64,000 bases of DNA from Nocardia mikamii NBRC 108933 (GTDB lineage: Bacteria > Actinomycetota > Actinomycetes > Mycobacteriales > Mycobacteriaceae): NCBI RefSeq assembly GCF_001613505.1, contig NZ_BDCM01000025.1:62001-126000 (forward strand), written 5' to 3'. The notes under the pieces were generated by a model. It made no database searches. It was not told where the DNA came from and worked only from the letters and a program-made list of their open reading frames with translations. Positions 35,594 to 44,672 of the stretch are shown piece after piece. The translations under genes were made by a program, and so were the position numbers. The stretch's first letter is position 1, and the number at the start of each line of letters is the position of its first letter.

Positions 35594-37027
35594 ATGTCCA
35601 CACCCACCCTGCCCGCCCATGGCACCCGCCCGGCGAGCGCACCGCCCGCACGGGCCACCCTGCTCGTCCTGCTGGCCGGGATCTTCATGGCCACACTGGA
35701 CTTCTTCATCGTCAACGTCGCCATCCCCGACACCCAGGCCGATCTGCACGCGAGCAGCGCCACCATGCAGTGGGTGGTCGCCGGTTACGGCCTCGCGGTC
35801 GCGGCCGGACTGATCACCGGCGGACGGCTCGGCGACCTGTACGGCCGCCGCCGGCTCTACGGCCTCGGCATGGCGGTGTTCACCCTCGCCTCTGCGGCCT
35901 GCGCGCTGGCCGGTGACGCCGCCGAACTGGTCGTCGCCCGGATCGCCCAGGGGGCCGGGATGGCGCTGCTGATGCCGCAGGTCCTCGGCATCATCAGCGT
36001 GGTGTTCACCGGCACGCGCCGGGTGCGCGCGTTCGCCGCCTACGGGCTGGCCATGGGCCTGGCCGCGGTCTTCGGCCAGCTCATCGGCGGGCTGTTGATC
36101 CAGGCCGATCTGTTCGGACTGGGCTGGCGCACCATCTTCTGGATCAACGTGCCGGTGGGTGCGCTCACCCTCGCGGTGCTGGCACGGCTGGTCCCCGAAT
36201 CACGCGGAGACGGCGGGACCCGGCTGGACCGGCTCGGCGTCGGCCTCGTCGCGACCGCGCTGGCGGCGGTGGTGTTGCCGCTGATCCAGGGCCGAGAGCA
36301 GGGCTGGCCGCTGTGGACCTGGCTCTCACTGGCCACCGCCGCCGCGCTGATCGCCGTCTTCGTCACCGCCGCACGGCGATCGGCGGCCCGCGGCGGGGAG
36401 CCGCTGGTCGATCCCGCGCTGTTCGCCGAACGCTCGTTCGCGGTCGGTTCGACGATCGCACTGAGCTACCAGATGACCATGGGATCGTTCTTCCTGTTCC
36501 TGGCGCTGTATCTGCAACAGGGACGCGGCCTGTCGGCCCTGGGCTCGGGCCTGTTGTTCCTCGCGCTCGGCGGGGCCTACCTGCTCACCTCGATGGTGTC
36601 GGAGCGGGCGGCCGCCCGGCTCGGCCGCCAGGTCGTTGCGGTCGGCGCGGTGCTGCAGGCCGGCGGATATCTGCTGCTCGCGATCACCGCGCACGAGCTC
36701 GGCGCCGACGGCTCGGTGCTCGACCTGCTGCCGGGGATGATCGTCGCGGGCGCGGGTATGGGTCTGGCGCTAGTACCCATGCCGGGCATCGTGCTGGCGG
36801 GCGTGACACCGCGGCACGCCGCCGCGGCGGGCGGCGTGCTGGCCACCGCGCAGCAGGTCGGCGGCGCGATCGGGATCGCGGTGGTCGGGATCGTCTTCTA
36901 CGACCGGCTCGCGGCGCCCGGCGGATTCGCGTCGGCCTTCGTCGCGAGTCTGGTGCCGATGGCGCTGCTGTGCCTGCTCACCGCGGCACTGGTGCAGCTG
37001 CTCCCCGGCACACGCCTCCGGAAGTAG
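35594..37027 (+). CDS. MFS drug exporter, DHA2 (EmrB/QacA-like) family
   Basis: This 477-residue protein has the 14-helix DHA2 layout. Signatures are FMATLDFFIVNVAIPDTQ in helix 1 with the conserved Asp, and GGRLGDLYGRRRLYGLG after helix 2. The start ATG follows GAGGAA. It would export a drug or metabolite with protons. It ends a three-gene group and is convergent with the large LuxR regulator, separated by a strong terminator. Confidence 0.88.
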   Translation: MSTPTLPAHGTRPASAPPARATLLVLLAGIFMATLDFFIVNVAIPDTQADLHASSATMQWVVAGYGLAVAAGLITGGRLGDLYGRRRLYGLGMAVFTLASAACALAGDAAELVVARIAQGAGMALLMPQVLGIISVVFTGTRRVRAFAAYGLAMGLAAVFGQLIGGLLIQADLFGLGWRTIFWINVPVGALTLAVLARLVPESRGDGGTRLDRLGVGLVATALAAVVLPLIQGREQGWPLWTWLSLATAAALIAVFVTAARRSAARGGEPLVDPALFAERSFAVGSTIALSYQMTMGSFFLFLALYLQQGRGLSALGSGLLFLALGGAYLLTSMVSERAAARLGRQVVAVGAVLQAGGYLLLAITAHELGADGSVLDLLPGMIVAGAGMGLALVPMPGIVLAGVTPRHAAAAGGVLATAQQVGGAIGIAVVGIVFYDRLAAPGGFASAFVASLVPMALLCLLTAALVQLLPGTRLRK

Positions 37028-37031
37028 AGAT

Positions 37032-37064
37032 CGCAGCCCCGGTGGTCACACCACCGGGGCTGCG
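37032..37064. terminator. Bidirectional 15-bp hairpin terminator
   Basis: CGCAGCCCCGGTGGT and its complement flank a 3-base CAC loop, directly between the stop of the MFS gene and the stop of the LuxR-type gene on the other strand. Confidence 0.85.
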
Positions 37065-37079
37065 GCATGTCCGCGATCG

Positions 37080-39827
37080 TCAAAGCAATTGATCCGCAAT
37101 GGTTTTCAGCTCACCGCGCGAGGTCACTCCGAGTTTCGGATAAGCCTTGTAGAGGTGGTAGCCGACGGTGCGGTGACTGAGGAACAGCTGGGCGGCGATA
37201 TCGCGATTGGACAGGCCCCGGGCGGCGAGGCGAGCGATCTGCAACTCTTGCGGGGTGAGCCCGGTGACCGCCGCGCTCGACCGCGAATCCGGTTGTCCGC
37301 CAGGCCCGCTCGGCGCGGCACCGGTGGCGACGAGTTCGCTGCGGGCGCGTTCGGCCCACGGGCGCATGCCGATGCGGTCGAACATGTCCAGCGCCTCGGT
37401 CAGCACCGTTCGCGCCTCGCTCTTGCGGCGGGCCCGGCGCAGCCACTCGCCGTAGAGTTGCGCGGTGCGCGCGTATTCCACCGGACGTTCCTCGCGATCG
37501 TGCAGCTTCAGCGCCCGCGTATAGTGGGTCTCGGCGCTGTCGTCGTCGGACAGCAGTGCGCGACAACGCAATACGAGCGCCTCGGCCCACGGCTGCCGCA
37601 CCTCGGCGGCCCAGTCGGCGAGCCGATCGGCGTGGGGTGCGGCCCGGTCGGCGGCCCCGACCCGCACCGCCGCCTCGACCAGATCGGGTATCGAACGCAT
37701 CGCGCACAAATGATGGCGCAACGGGTCCCGGGTCAGCCGCTCGAAGCGCGACAGCGCCGATTCGGCCCGGCCCGAACCGAGGTCGAGCAACCCCAGCGAC
37801 CAATGCGCCCACGCCGCGCCGGGCGAGACGGATCCGGGCGTGCTGTCGGCGAGTCCGGCCTCGGCGTAGTGCCGGCACCGGTCCTCGTCGCCCTCGGCGG
37901 CATGGATATGCGCGAGAACGCTGCTGAGCTGGCTGACCCATTGGCGCTGGCCCAGATCTGCGGCCAGACGCAGCGCCTCGGCCGCGGTGGTTCGCGCATC
38001 GCGCAGACGACCGGTGAAGATCTCCACTTCGGCGGCGAAGAACAAAGTGGTGGGCAGCCGGCCGGCGGCACCGGCGCCGCGGTACTCCCGGCTCAGCGCC
38101 TCGGCCGGCCCGTAGACGGCGGCATCCTGGCCGCAGGCCATCGCCACGCCGCACAGCATCAGCCGCACCTGATCCGGCACCTGGCCCCGCCGCGCGGATT
38201 CTTCCAATGTCCGTGTCAATTCCGTTGGTGCGCCCGCGGTGTCGCGGCGATCCAGGACGCTCGCCATATAGGTCACGACCGGGTGCAGCGGATCGGTGTC
38301 GGCCAGCGGCACCGCGGTCAACTGCGCCACGCAGTCGCGGACATACCGTTCCCCCAGATACCAGCCGGTGTGCAGGGCCTGGATCAGGATGGTCGCCGCC
38401 AGCGCGGGATCACGGCCGGCGACCTGCGCGGCGCCCGTGCGCAGCAATGCGTCCGCCTCGGCGAAACGGCCCTGCCAGAAGTGGGCGAGCCCTTCGACGT
38501 GCGCGACCCGAGCCCGCAATTCCGCTGTCGCACCGGCTCTTCCGGCCACACGGCGCGCGAGCGCCGCGGCACGTTCCAGATCGCCCGCGTTCAAGGCCGA
38601 TTGGGCGGCCAGCGCCTCCCGATGCGCGCGCAGCCCGGAGTCCGCGGTGAGCCGGGCGGCGCGTTCGTAGGCCGCGGCGGCCGCCTCGTGGCCACTGCGG
38701 GCGAGCGCGCGCGCAGCGGTATCCTCCAGGGCCGCAGCGACTTCCGCGTCCGGGCCGGTGGCCGCCGCGGCCGCGTGCCAGGCACGGCGGTCCGCGTCGG
38801 CAGGGCCGTCGAGCGCGGCCGCCAGCGCGCGGTGTGCGGCCACTCGCTGTCCCAGCGGCGCTCGCTGATAGACGGCGGCGCGCAGCAGCGGATGACGGAA
38901 GGCGATCGTCTCCGCCGTCTCGCCGCGCACCAGCAGTCCCGCCTCCTCGGCGGGGGCCAGATCGTCGAGTCCGGCGCCGACGGCGGCCGCGGCGCGCAGT
39001 ACCGCCGACACTTCGCCGGACTCCTCGGCCGCGACGATTAGCAGCACGTCCTGCGTCGATTTCGGCATCCGGCTGACCTGTCCGTGGAAGGCCAGTTGCA
39101 GGCGGTCGGTCAACGCCAGCGCACCGGGATGGGCCGCGCCGGGACGTCCGTCGCGTGTGGAGCCGGCCAATTCGAGCAAGGCCAGCGGATTGCCCTGTGC
39201 CTCGGACAGGACCTGCCGGCGCACCCCGGCGGGCAGTTCGCGGCGGTCGAGCAGCGCGGCCGCGGCCTCCGAGTCCAGCCCGGCGATGCGGCGTTCGGGC
39301 AGATCCGCGGACCGCGCGAACGCGGCACCGTCGCGGGCGGCGAGGATGATCACGACCCCCTCGGCGTACAACCGCCGGGCGGCGAACAGGATCGTGTCCA
39401 GCGAGGCCCGGTCGAGCCATTGCGCGTCGTCGATCAGACAGACCAGCCCGGTATCGCCGGCGTATTCGGTGAGCAGCGACAACACCGCCAATCCGACCAG
39501 CATCGCATCCCCGCCGGGATCGTCGCCGAGGCGCAGCGCCGCCTCCAGCGCCGCCCGCTGGCGCGCGGGCAGGGCGGGCAGATGCGCGACCGCCGGCCGC
39601 AGCAGCAACTGCAAACCGGCGAACGGAAGTTCGGCCTCGATCTCCACCCCCGCCCCGCGCAGGACCCGCAGGTCGGCGCCGAGATCGGCGGCCTGGTCGA
39701 GCAGGGCGGTCTTACCGATTCCGGGTTCGCCGCGCAGCACCAGCCAACCGCTCTCCCCCGCGCGGGCCCGGTCCAGCAGGGCGGCGATGGCTGCGGTATC
39801 GGCCGCCCGCCCGTACAGCTCAGCCAT
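37080..39827 (-). CDS. LAL-type LuxR-family transcriptional regulator with ATPase domain
   Basis: This is a 915-residue regulator. The N-terminal ATPase has Walker A GEPGIGKTALLDQA near residue 34 and Walker B LVCLIDDAQWLD near residue 130. The middle part is long and made of alpha-helical repeats (TPR-like, rich in Ala/Arg/Glu). The C-terminus has a LuxR helix-turn-helix (GLTPQELQIARLAARGLSNR). LAL regulators switch on secondary metabolism or degradation clusters after binding a ligand. It is convergent with the SnoaL-hydrolase-MFS group, which it may control. Confidence 0.9.
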   Translation of the reverse strand: MAELYGRAADTAAIAALLDRARAGESGWLVLRGEPGIGKTALLDQAADLGADLRVLRGAGVEIEAELPFAGLQLLLRPAVAHLPALPARQRAALEAALRLGDDPGGDAMLVGLAVLSLLTEYAGDTGLVCLIDDAQWLDRASLDTILFAARRLYAEGVVIILAARDGAAFARSADLPERRIAGLDSEAAAALLDRRELPAGVRRQVLSEAQGNPLALLELAGSTRDGRPGAAHPGALALTDRLQLAFHGQVSRMPKSTQDVLLIVAAEESGEVSAVLRAAAAVGAGLDDLAPAEEAGLLVRGETAETIAFRHPLLRAAVYQRAPLGQRVAAHRALAAALDGPADADRRAWHAAAAATGPDAEVAAALEDTAARALARSGHEAAAAAYERAARLTADSGLRAHREALAAQSALNAGDLERAAALARRVAGRAGATAELRARVAHVEGLAHFWQGRFAEADALLRTGAAQVAGRDPALAATILIQALHTGWYLGERYVRDCVAQLTAVPLADTDPLHPVVTYMASVLDRRDTAGAPTELTRTLEESARRGQVPDQVRLMLCGVAMACGQDAAVYGPAEALSREYRGAGAAGRLPTTLFFAAEVEIFTGRLRDARTTAAEALRLAADLGQRQWVSQLSSVLAHIHAAEGDEDRCRHYAEAGLADSTPGSVSPGAAWAHWSLGLLDLGSGRAESALSRFERLTRDPLRHHLCAMRSIPDLVEAAVRVGAADRAAPHADRLADWAAEVRQPWAEALVLRCRALLSDDDSAETHYTRALKLHDREERPVEYARTAQLYGEWLRRARRKSEARTVLTEALDMFDRIGMRPWAERARSELVATGAAPSGPGGQPDSRSSAAVTGLTPQELQIARLAARGLSNRDIAAQLFLSHRTVGYHLYKAYPKLGVTSRGELKTIADQLL

Positions 39828-39947
39828 GGCACCGCGCCACGAATCGGATCACGAACACCGGACCGATCATCGCATACCGACCATCGCCGGTATTCCCACG
39901 TGCGCGCCTCCCGCCGCGGCCACCGGTTCGACAGCAGAATGCAGGTC

Positions 39948-40367
39948 ATGAGCGATTGGAACACCGCGATCATCGAGGAATTTCGAGCCAACGAGGGACG
40001 CGTCGGTGGCGATTTCGAGGGCGCGCCGATGGTGCTGGTGCATCATCGCGGCCGCAAATCCGGCCGCGAACTGGTGACACCGATGATGTATCTGGCCGAC
40101 GACGAGAACCCGGACAGCATCTATGTCTTCGCGTCGAAGGCCGGCGCGCCGACCAATCCGGACTGGTACTACAACCTGACCACCGCCGGGACGACGGAGA
40201 TCGAACGCGGCACCGACCGCTACCCGGCGGCGGTCACCGAGGTGACCGGTGAGCGCCGCGACCGCATCTTCGCCGAACAGGCCCGCCGCTATCCCGGATT
40301 CGCCGGCTACGCCCGCAAAACCGAGGGGATCCGCACCATTCCGGTGCTGGAACTGCGGCGCGCATAG
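39948..40367 (+). CDS. Deazaflavin (F420)-dependent nitroreductase, Ddn-like
   Basis: This 139-residue protein has the Ddn/FDOR-B layout: FRANEGRVGG, a short strand with HHRGRKSGRELVTP, then NPDWYYNLTTAG and RYPGFAGYARKT. It reduces nitro or quinone compounds with F420H2. The ATG at 39948 is used; ATG 39939 is three codons earlier and equally open. A terminator follows within ten bases. Confidence 0.85.
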   Translation: MSDWNTAIIEEFRANEGRVGGDFEGAPMVLVHHRGRKSGRELVTPMMYLADDENPDSIYVFASKAGAPTNPDWYYNLTTAGTTEIERGTDRYPAAVTEVTGERRDRIFAEQARRYPGFAGYARKTEGIRTIPVLELRRA

Positions 40368-40372
40368 CCTGC

Positions 40373-40412
40373 CCGGCACTCGTCCGCCACCATGGCGGCG
40401 GACGAGTGCCGG
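40373..40412. terminator. 16-bp hairpin terminator between convergent genes
   Basis: CCGGCACTCGTCCGCC and its exact complement surround an 8-base loop. It lies just after the Ddn-like gene and before the stop of the MFS gene on the other strand, so it can end both. Confidence 0.85.
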
Positions 40413-40422
40413 CCATCGCCGG

Positions 40423-41697
40423 TCACGCGGATTCGCGCACCGAGTCCACCGGAACTTCTTCTCCCCCAACGGGTTGCGCGCGTGCGCTCCGCTCGAGCGC
40501 GGCCAGGGCGAACGCCGCCAGCGCCCCGATAGCGGCGAACCCGGCCCACACCACCGCGTCGAGTCCGGCCGACCGAGCGGCGTCCAGCACCACGCCGGTG
40601 ACGAGGTTGCCGGTCAGGATTCCGACTCCGACCACCGTGTTGTAGAACCCGTAGTGCGTGGCCACGAGCGCGCCGCCGGACAGCGAGACCACTGTATCCA
40701 TCTCGAACGGGAACACCGCCGCGGTCCCGGCCGCGAGGATCGCCGCCGACATCAGCAGCGCCGCAACGGCAGCCACCGTGCCGAAGGGGCGCGGGCCCGG
40801 CACCAGCAGCAGCGGGAGGAAGGACGCGGCCAGTACCCCCATGCCGACCACGAGGCCGCGGCCGGTCCCCCACCGGCGGCGGAACCATGCGGTGATGCGT
40901 AGCTGCCCGGCCACCGCGACCACGCCCGACACCACGAACAATGCCGAGGTCAGTGCCTGCGCGTGGCCGGGGCTCAAATATCCGGCCTGCAACGGCAGCG
41001 CCAGATAGACCTGGAACGACAGCACATACGAACCGATCATCGCGACCGCGAAGGCCAGGAAACGGCGATTGGCCAGTACGGTCCGCCAATCCTGGAGCAC
41101 CGTCGTGCGCACCGCGGGCTCGCTCGCCCGTCGCGGCGGCAACGCGAACAGTTGCGCGAGGGTCAGCACGGCGAAGACCACGGCCGCCGCCGCGGCGGTC
41201 ACGCGAAAGTCGGTCACCAGCAGGGCGAGTCCGGCCAGCGGCCCGACGAGGATGCCGGCCTGATAGAAGATGTTGAATACCGCGAACGCCTCCACGCGGC
41301 GCTCACCGGTCTCCGCGGCCAGATACGCGCGCACCGCCGGATTGAACAGCGCACCGGCGAAACCCGTTGCGGCCGAGGCGATCAGCAGCATCGGCAGCGA
41401 GGTGGCGAAGATCAGCAGCGCGAATCCCGCGGTGCGCAGCAGACATCCCGCCACGATGAGCGGTTTGTAGCCGAGCCGGTCGGCGAGCGTGCCACCGACG
41501 AGGAACATGCCCTGCTGGGAGAAGTTGCGCACGCCCAGCACCAGTCCGACCGCCCACGCCGCCAAGCCGATCGGGCCTGCGAGATATCCGGCCAGGTACG
41601 GCATGAGCATGTAGAAGCCCAGGTTGATGCCGAACTGATTGACCATCAGCAACCGGGCCGCCGGGTCGAAGCTGCGGAATCGGGCGAGGACACTCAT
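40423..41697 (-). CDS. MFS exporter coupled to the PLP enzyme gene
   Basis: This 424-residue protein has twelve hydrophobic segments and the MFS signature GGTLADRLGYKPLIVAG between helices 2 and 3. GFYMLMPYLAGYLAG lies in helix 1. Such permeases export small molecules. Its ATG overlaps the stop of the cysteine-synthase-like gene (ATGA), so the two proteins are made together and it may export the product of that enzyme. A longer frame to 41754 is a shadow. Confidence 0.87.
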   Translation of the reverse strand: MSVLARFRSFDPAARLLMVNQFGINLGFYMLMPYLAGYLAGPIGLAAWAVGLVLGVRNFSQQGMFLVGGTLADRLGYKPLIVAGCLLRTAGFALLIFATSLPMLLIASAATGFAGALFNPAVRAYLAAETGERRVEAFAVFNIFYQAGILVGPLAGLALLVTDFRVTAAAAAVVFAVLTLAQLFALPPRRASEPAVRTTVLQDWRTVLANRRFLAFAVAMIGSYVLSFQVYLALPLQAGYLSPGHAQALTSALFVVSGVVAVAGQLRITAWFRRRWGTGRGLVVGMGVLAASFLPLLLVPGPRPFGTVAAVAALLMSAAILAAGTAAVFPFEMDTVVSLSGGALVATHYGFYNTVVGVGILTGNLVTGVVLDAARSAGLDAVVWAGFAAIGALAAFALAALERSARAQPVGGEEVPVDSVRESA

Positions 41698-42803
41698 GCG
41701 GCGGGCTCCGGGTCGAGGGTGCGGGGGTCGACGACGGTGGTGCAGCGCGTCCACGACGTCACCACTCGGTCGGCGGGATGGCCGATCGTGTCGGGTTCGA
41801 CGGGCGGATCGGCATCGAGCAGGCCGTGTTCGTCACAGTAGGCGTCGTTGTAGACGGTGTCGGCGTAGCGATGCGGCCCGTCGGGAAAGACGGCGGCGAT
41901 CCGGGTGCCGGTGTCGTGCACACGCGCGGCCCAGCCCGCCACCAGCGCCACCGCGCCGACACTCCAGCCGCCGCTGGCGTGGTGGGTGGCGGCCAGCGTC
42001 CGGCATGCCCACACCGCTTCCGCCGGTGCCACCCAATGGATTTCGTCGAAGGCGTCGTAGTCGACGTTGCGGGGGTGGATGCTCGAGCCCAGCCCGCGCA
42101 TGAGACGCGGCCCGGCCGGTTGGCCGAAGATCGTCGAGGCCACGGTGTCCACGCCGATCAGCCGCAGTCGCGGATTGTTCCGGCGCAGCACCCGGGCGAC
42201 GCCCGCGGAGTGTCCCCCGGTCCCGACCGCGCATACGAGAACGTCGATGCGGCCCAATTGCTGCACCATCTCCAGGGCCAGCGATTCGTAACCGTCCACA
42301 TTGTCGGGATTGCTGTACTGGTCGGGGCTCCAGGCGTCCGGCTCGGTGGCCAGCAATGCCGCGACCCGATCGCGGCGCGCCTGTTGCCAGCCGCCGGCCG
42401 GATGCGGTTCGGTGACTGTCTCCACTCGTGCGCCGTAGGCGCGCAGCAGTCGCACCACCATCGGTTCCATTCCGGGGTCGGTGACGACTGTCACCGGATG
42501 CGAGTACACCATCCCCGCCAGCGCGAGCCCCAATCCCAGAGTGCCGCTGGATGATTCGACGATGCGCGCACCCGGCCGCAGATCTCCGCGGCGTTCGGCG
42601 CTGCGCACCATGTGCAGCGCGGGCCGGTCCTTCATGCCGCCCGGATTGGCGCCTTCGAGTTTGGCCCAGAAGCCGCGACCGCGGCCGCTCAGCGGTTCGC
42701 CGATCCAGAGCACCGGCGTATTGCCGACCAGGCCGCGCGGGCGGTGCGCCGGGGTCGGCGCTGCCGGGATCGGCTGCGGGTGGTCGAGCACGATGTCGTC
42801 CAT
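41694..42803 (-). CDS. PLP-dependent cysteine-synthase-like enzyme
   Basis: This 369-residue protein is a fold-type II PLP enzyme. The expected Schiff-base lysine sits in ANPGGMKDRPALHM (SVKDR in typical cysteine synthases), the phosphate-type motif ESSSGTLGLGLA follows, and VCAVGTGGHSAG lies before the C-terminal part. Catalysis would be beta-replacement on serine or O-acylserine. The C-terminal 80 residues with WVAPAEAVWACRTLA look longer than in housekeeping CysK. Tight coupling to an exporter suggests synthesis of a secreted amino acid rather than housekeeping cysteine. The long frame upstream is not coding. Confidence 0.85.
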   Translation of the reverse strand: MDDIVLDHPQPIPAAPTPAHRPRGLVGNTPVLWIGEPLSGRGRGFWAKLEGANPGGMKDRPALHMVRSAERRGDLRPGARIVESSSGTLGLGLALAGMVYSHPVTVVTDPGMEPMVVRLLRAYGARVETVTEPHPAGGWQQARRDRVAALLATEPDAWSPDQYSNPDNVDGYESLALEMVQQLGRIDVLVCAVGTGGHSAGVARVLRRNNPRLRLIGVDTVASTIFGQPAGPRLMRGLGSSIHPRNVDYDAFDEIHWVAPAEAVWACRTLAATHHASGGWSVGAVALVAGWAARVHDTGTRIAAVFPDGPHRYADTVYNDAYCDEHGLLDADPPVEPDTIGHPADRVVTSWTRCTTVVDPRTLDPEPAA

Positions 42804-42901
42804 GACTGTCGCTTTCGGTATCTCCGCCCGAATGCGGGCGGTACGGATGCGGGCAGCGGACACCGGCCACCGGCACGAGCCGGCGGCCTGTCGCTGACCG
42901 A

Positions 42902-43372
42902 TCAGCGGCGGGCGATACCGAGATGCGTCAGAATGTCGCGACCGGTGCGGGGCGGCGGGCCCGGCGGCCCGCGCACGGTGGTCGCGCGATGGTGCCGCCG
43001 TGCGGCGGTCACCGTAGCCACCGCGTCCCACAGATGGCCGGGCGGCCACAGCTTCGCCGGATCCGCCGGAAGCACCGAATCCAGGACGACGTGCCTGTCG
43101 TGCGCACAGCAGTCGTCCCAGGCGGGAAGATGCGATCCGAGATGGGCCGGTGCGGATTTCGGGGCGGCGGACGACGCGGAAGGACCGGCCGTCTCGGCAT
43201 CGGCGACCGCGCAATCGGTATGCAGCGCAACGAGAGTGAGCAAGGCGACGAAGATCATGGCCGCGACACCCCGCCGCGACCGAAGGACGGAGCTCACCGC
43301 ATCCGCACCCGCCGCTGGACCGACCGCAGCGGCGAACAGACCCGAGGCCGGAGTCCACGCCGGGTCGGACAC
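42902..43372 (-). CDS. Single-helix exported protein with CC-H-D motif
   Basis: This 156-residue protein has one membrane helix (AAMIFVALLTLVALHTDCAV) and then a periplasmic part holding AHLGSHLPAWDDCCAHDRH. The cluster of Cys and His looks like a metal ligand set. No family is recognised, but its promoter region carries a CsoR-like palindrome, so a copper-related role is possible. A GTG start at 43372 is used. It lies between the PLP enzyme and the SigK-like gene on the same strand. Confidence 0.6.
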   Translation of the reverse strand: MSDPAWTPASGLFAAAVGPAAGADAVSSVLRSRRGVAAMIFVALLTLVALHTDCAVADAETAGPSASSAAPKSAPAHLGSHLPAWDDCCAHDRHVVLDSVLPADPAKLWPPGHLWDAVATVTAARRHHRATTVRGPPGPPPRTGRDILTHLGIARR

Positions 43373-43496
43373 CGATCCACCAACCCAGCCTCCTCACCAC
43401 GATCGCCACTGTCGCGCAACACCTTCGCACGGTGCTGCCGAGCATCGAGCCGAACGTCACCCCACCGCTGGGGAACGCGATCACAGGCTCGATATC

Positions 43497-43526
43497 ATCT
43501 ACTAAATACGTACGCAACTAGTAGAT
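43497..43526 (-). promoter_or_regulatory. Inverted repeat ATCTACTA-N14-TAGTAGAT
   Basis: Perfect 8-base arms lie 43497-43504 and 43519-43526, with an AT-rich 14-base spacer. It lies 125-154 bases upstream of the CC-H-D gene. The half-sites TACTA/TAGTA recall BlaI/CopY-type operators, though the spacing is longer. Confidence 0.6.
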
Positions 43527-43575
43527 CATAACCGCCGAAACGGCCGGTGCCGCCAGTCGGGCGACACCTCACAAT

Positions 43576-43592
43576 ATACCCCTAGGGGGTAG
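43576..43592 (-). promoter_or_regulatory. CsoR-like palindrome TACCCCTAGGGGGTA
   Basis: The sequence at 43577-43591 is a near-perfect palindrome of the kind that copper-sensing CsoR/RicR repressors bind in actinobacteria. It is about 205 bases before the CC-H-D gene and 30 bases after the sigma gene stop, so it can serve the former or act as a weak terminator. Confidence 0.5.
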
Positions 43593-43621
43593 AAAGGTCG
43601 ACTACCGGGACCCGGCCGTCC

Positions 43622-44230
43622 TCACTTCGTGTCGTCGCGCGATTTCTCGGAAAGTCTGGAACCGAGCGTTTTCAATCCGGCCCGGATCCGGGCCTTGGCG
43701 GTGGGCAGCGGAATACCCAGATCCTGCGCCACCTCCGGATAGGTGCGACCGCCGTAGAAGGCGAGCAGAATCGCCTCCCGCTGCCGATGCCCCAGCCGGT
43801 GCACCTCCCCCGCGACCGAGCGCTCGTCCAGCCGCTGCGTCACCTCGTCGAACACCACATCACATTCGGGCTGATACTGACCGCGACCGAATGCGCGCTC
43901 CCGATCCGCCATCGATTGCTCCGAGCGCACCCGGTCGACGGCACGCCGGTGCGCGAACATCATCAGCCAGGCCATCGGGCTGGCCCGCCCGGCGTCGTAG
44001 TCGCCGGCCGCGGACCATGCCTGCAGATAGACCTCCTGGCTCACTTCCTGAGCCAATCCGGGACTGCGCAGAATCGCGGTCAACCGGGCCATCAGGCGGG
44101 CGTTGGTGCTGCGATAGAAGGCCGCGAAGGATTCGGCGTCCCCCGCCGCGGTCTTGTGCAGCAAGGTAGCCAGTTCCGCTGCCGTGACGGTGGTCGAACT
44201 GCTCTGACGGTAACGCTGATCGATGTCCAT
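43622..44230 (-). CDS. ECF RNA polymerase sigma factor, SigK-like
   Basis: This 202-residue protein has region 2 (ESFAAFYRSTNARLMARLT, then AQEVSQEVYLQAWSAAGDYD, SPMAWLMMFAHRRAVDRVRS) and region 4 (GHRQREAILLAFYGGRTYPE, DLGIPLPTAKARIRAGLKTL), as in the SigK group. It directs polymerase to envelope- or redox-stress promoters. In mycobacteria the RskA anti-sigma gene is adjacent; here no such gene is recognised beside it. There is no clear ribosome site before the ATG, so the start is provisional. Confidence 0.88.
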   Translation of the reverse strand: MDIDQRYRQSSSTTVTAAELATLLHKTAAGDAESFAAFYRSTNARLMARLTAILRSPGLAQEVSQEVYLQAWSAAGDYDAGRASPMAWLMMFAHRRAVDRVRSEQSMADRERAFGRGQYQPECDVVFDEVTQRLDERSVAGEVHRLGHRQREAILLAFYGGRTYPEVAQDLGIPLPTAKARIRAGLKTLGSRLSEKSRDDTK

Positions 44231-44613
44231 CGCACACCGTTTCGTTTCGCGGGATAGTCGTTACCTGCGGTGAAAATCGGCTAGGTTGCCGAACCGCCTG
44301 GTCAATCCTTGCGTCGCAGAGCGCCGATGCTCGCGGCCGAACGCGTGATACCCGATCCGAGCCGCTGGAACCGACCGATCGCTGCCGTCACAATCAACGA
44401 CATATCTAGCATCGAAATCTGAGTGCCAGATGTTAACCACAAAAGTGGAACAATCTCGAGAACGTCGTAATTCCGCGATCGAGGCCCGCTGCGGGCTGCA
44501 GATGATTCGGTAGCTGCCGCGCTCTGGATTCGCTGCCACTTGGGTGGCGGAAATCCGAGCCCGAACGTTGTCACACACCGCCGCAACGGCACGATACACG
44601 GGTCCAGACAGCC
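44231..44613. other. Intergenic region upstream of the SigK-like gene
   Basis: Nearly 400 bases hold no convincing gene. An AT-richer portion at 44370-44460 may contain the promoter of the sigma gene. No operator was recognised. Confidence 0.5.
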
Positions 44614-44645
44614 GCGTAGGCCGGATCCCCTGATCCGGCCTACGC
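44614..44645 (-). terminator. 14-bp hairpin terminator
   Basis: GCGTAGGCCGGATC and its complement flank a 4-base CCCT loop. It lies 28 bases after the KGG-type gene on the minus strand. Confidence 0.85.
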
Positions 44646-44672
44646 TGTCGAGTCCGTCTGTCGCGATTCGGG

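Noticed and set aside
37089..39041. 650-codon plus-strand frame opposite the LuxR regulator
   Set aside because: Antisense to the LAL regulator, which has Walker motifs and a C-terminal helix-turn-helix.
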